Shown in pieces: positions 45,701-48,095 of a DNA stretch of 48,095 nucleotides (its first letter is position 1; every line of letters begins with the position of its first letter). The translations under genes and the position numbers were made by a program. Source of the stretch: Blattamonas nauphoetae (lineage: Eukaryota > Preaxostyla > Oxymonadida); the NCBI GenBank assembly GCA_033064195.1, contig JARBJD010000454.1, forward strand, positions 1 to 48,095. The letters are read 5' to 3'. A model generated the notes under the pieces. That model was not told the DNA's origin and did no database searches. It saw only the letters and a list, made by a program, of their open reading frames with translations.

Positions 45701-47430
45701 TGTTTGGTGGCGATGGAAGGCGAAGTGGAGTGTTTGGTGGCGATGGAGGCGAAGTGGAGTGTTTAGTGGCGATGGAGGCAAGTGGAGTGTTTTGGTGGCG
45801 ATGGAGAGCGAAGTGGGTGTTTGGTGGCGATGGAGGCGAAGTGGGTGTTTGGTGGCGATGGGGGCGAAGTGGGTGTTTGGTGGCGATGGAGGCGAAGTGT
45901 TTGGTGGCGATGGAGGCGAAGTGGGTGTTTGGTGGCGATGGAAGCGAAGTGGGTGTTTGGTGGCGATGGAAGTGGGTGTTTGGTGGCGATGGAGGCGAAG
46001 TGGAGTGTTTGAGTGGCGATGGGGGCGAAGTGGAGTGTTTGGTGGCGATGGAGGCAAAGTGGGTGTTTGGTGGCGATGGAGGCAAAGTGGGTGTTTGGTG
46101 GCGATGGGGCGAGGTGTGAGTGCTTGGTGGCGATGGAGGCAGAAGTGGGTGTTTGGTGGCGATGGGGCGAAGTGGAGGTGTTTGGTGGCGATGGAGGCGA
46201 AGTGGGTGTTTGGTGGCGATGGAGGCGAAGTGGGTGTTTGGTGGCGATGGAGGCAGAAGTGGGTGTTTGGTGGCGATGGAGGCGAAGTGGGTGTTTGGTG
46301 GCGATGGGAGCGAGAACGGGGGTGCTTGGTGGCGATGGAGGCGAGAGTGGTGTTTGGTGGCGATGGGGGCGAGACAGGTGTTGGTGGCGATGGGGGCGAA
46401 GTGGGTGTTTGGTGGCGATGGGGGCGAAGTGGGTGTTTGGTGGCGATGGGGAGCGAAGTGGGTGTTTGGTGGCGATGGGGGCAAGAAGTGGGTGTTTGGT
46501 GGCGATGGAGGCGAAGTGGGTGTTTGGTGGCGATGGGGGCAGAAGTGGGTGTTTGGTGGCGATGGAGGCGAAGTGGGTGTTTGGTGGCGATGGAGGCAGA
46601 AGTGGGTGTTTGGTGGCGATGGGGGGGCAAGAAGTGGGTATTTGGTGGCGATGGAGGCGAGGTGGGTGTTTGGTGGCGATGGAGAGCGAAGTGGTGTTTG
46701 GTGGCGATGGGGGCGAAGTGGGTGTTTGGTGGCGATGGGGGCGAAGTGGGGTGTTTGGTGGCGATGGGGAGCGGGTGGGTGTTTGGTGGCGATGGGGCAG
46801 GGTGGGTGTTTGGTGGCGATGGAAGGCGAAGTGGGTGTTTGGTGGCGATGGAGGCAAAGTGGGTGTTTGGTGGCTGGCGATGGGGGCGAAGTGGAGTGTT
46901 TGGTGGCGATGGAGGCAGGGTGGGTGTTTGGTGGCGATGGGGAGCGAAGTGGGTGTTTGGTGGCGATGGGGGCAAGAAGTGGAGTGTTTGGTGGCGATGG
47001 GGCAGAAGTGCAGGTGTTTGGTGGCGATGGGGCGAAGTGGAGTGTTTGGTGGCGATGGAGAGCAAAGTGGGTGTTTGGTGGCGATGGAAAGTGGGTATGT
47101 TTGGTGGCGATGGAGGCGAAGAAGTGGGTGTTTGGTGGCGATGGGGGCGAAGTGGGTGTTTGGTGGCGATGGAGGCGAAGTGGGTGTTTGGTGGCGATGG
47201 GGGAGCAAAGTGGAGTGTTTGGTGGCGATGGAGGCGAAGTGGGTGTTGGTGGCGATGGAGAGCGAAGTGGGTGTTTGGTGGCGATGGGGCAAGAAGTGGG
47301 TGTTTGGGAGGTGGCGATGGGGCGAAGTGGGTGTTTGGTGGCGATGGAGGCGAGTGGGTGTTGGTGGCGATGGGGGCAAAGTAGAGGTGTTTGGTGGCGA
47401 TGGGGGCGAAGTGGGTGTTTGGTGGCGATG
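42740..47430. repeat. 4.7-kb G-rich minisatellite C, about 160 copies
   Basis: A direct tandem array of GTGTTTGGTGGCGATGG followed by a variable tail. At the left (42770-43300) the unit is almost always 30 bp with tails GGAGCGAAGAGGA or AGAGCGAAGTGGA. To the right, 28- and 29-bp units with tails GGGCGAAGTGG or AGGCGAAGTGG take over, and small indels become common. Because 30 is a multiple of 3 the left part is open in several frames on both strands, giving apparent proteins of up to about 1500 aa, which are artefacts. It contains closely spaced G runs on the + strand. Flanks are unique sequence. Confidence 0.97.
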
Positions 47431-47619
47431 GAAGAATGTCCTCTATCGCAAAGGAAATCTGGTAGAAAAGAATTAACTAAGAAGGATTGGAGTCATATCG
47501 ATTTTCCTTCCGCTGCAGAGAAGTATGCGCGGGCAATGACCCAAAATCTCGAGGGAGAAGTGGTGGGATCGACAACCTACAAAAGAGAGACAGGAGAGGT
47601 AGTTGTTACAGAGATATGA
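47431..47619 (+). CDS. Coding-like terminal segment after the minisatellite
   Basis: The frame that leaves the repeat continues as KSGRKELTKKDWSHIDFPSA, then AEKYARAMTQNLEGEVVGST and TYKRETGEVVVTEI, and stops at TGA 47617-47619. Composition and codon use are gene-like, unlike the repeat. It may be the last exon of a gene whose intron or coding part contains the minisatellite. No matching upstream exon is certain. Confidence 0.4.
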   Translation, partial: EECPLSQRKSGRKELTKKDWSHIDFPSAAEKYARAMTQNLEGEVVGSTTYKRETGEVVVTEI

Positions 47620-48095
47620 TACAATGGGAATTGTCTAATGAAGGAAATCAAAGAATGAAAATAAGTGTTTCAGGTGTTGTCCTCACTCATTCAAGTCCTG
47701 CTGTGAGACCTGGTACCGGACACAAGGCCATTGATGGTACTGGGCTGGCCCTGTTCGGCCAAAGGCCTGGCAGGATAAGCCAGGTATGGAATGAGGCGAG
47801 GGTGGTATTGGTTTAATGGTTATCAAGGGTGAGGGTGAAAATGAATCAGAATGAAAAGGGTGGAGGCTTGGAGGAGAAGAAGAATGGGAGGAGAATGAGG
47901 GAGAAGAAAAGGATAGGAGAAGGGAGGGCAATGGGTTGAAAAAGGGAAGTTTGAGTGGGAGAATGAGGAGAAGAATGAAGAAGAATAGGAGAATGATAAG
48001 ATGAATCAATAATTTGAGAATTGGGAGAGTATCAAAAATAACAAGTAGGAAGATGAAACAGAGGTCGGAATGCAAGGTAACGAAAAGTAGACTGA
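47620..48095. other. Right flank, GC hairpins then purine-rich DNA
   Basis: A short GC-rich patch at about 47695-47795 holds small inverted repeats (GGCC...GGCC and CCTGGC...GCCAGG). From about 47820 to 48060 the + strand is almost pure A/G (GGAGGAGAATGAGGGAGAAG and similar). No gene is supported; the minus-strand pyrimidine frame here is low complexity. Confidence 0.5.

Noticed and set aside
42723-47384. Very long open frames (up to about 1550 aa) on both strands, rich in GDGERSGVFG or HRHQTP repeats
   Set aside because: They are translations of minisatellite C in overlapping frames on both strands, kept open by the repeat unit, without starts, splice signals or unique domains.
47683-48075. 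Minus-strand frame rich in Ser/Pro/Leu at the right edge
   Set aside because: It is the complement of a low-complexity purine tract with no domain or splice signal.

Overview
This is nuclear DNA of an intron-bearing microbial eukaryote. The recognisable genes are eukaryotic: both DNA primase subunits, proteasome alpha-2, VPS13, a TBC Rab-GAP, acyl-CoA-binding protein and a cytochrome b5 domain protein. They are cut by very short GT-AG introns, mostly about 25-100 bp. Intact genes stop at TAA, TAG and TGA, so the standard code is in use. The SPRY-like domain proteins, their association with helical ARM-like sequence, the tiny introns and the mariner elements remind me of oxymonads (Preaxostyla, for example Blattamonas). 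That assignment is an inference from memory, not a search result.

Layout. 1-2.3 kb: two adjacent 32-bp minisatellites. 2.4-9.2 kb: eroded sequence with a broken helical-protein region (+) and a SPRY/ARM-like pseudogene (-). 9.4-12.4 kb: an LCAT-like acyltransferase/lipase gene (-) and a mariner transposase (+) whose 3' end may splice onto a short acidic exon. 12.8-20.1 kb: a charged hypothetical protein, ACBP, a 39-aa acidic protein, a secreted protein built of twin-CX3C cysteine hairpins, and a multi-pass membrane protein. 20.7-28.4 kb: a tRNA-like Pol III unit, a TA-flanked MITE, a pair of ~107-bp inverted repeats enclosing a decayed VPS13 3' portion, and a DDE transposase gene (-).

28.5-40 kb is the gene-dense core. 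PRIM1, PRIM2 and PSMA2 lie head to tail on the minus strand. PSMA2 is divergent by 70 bp from a coiled-coil/SPRY gene. Then come a small helical protein, a cytochrome b5 domain protein and a TBC-domain GAP. 40.3-42.5 kb holds a second SPRY/ARM pseudogene and a doubtful homeodomain-like gene. 42.7-47.4 kb is a 4.7-kb G-rich minisatellite with a left-to-right change in unit length, followed by a short coding-like tail and purine-rich DNA.

Functional links. The two primase subunits form one heterodimer, and their genes are only 119 bp apart in the same orientation, so coordinated expression is plausible. I see no other operon-like logic. No retroviral, LTR or Polinton-like element was recognised.
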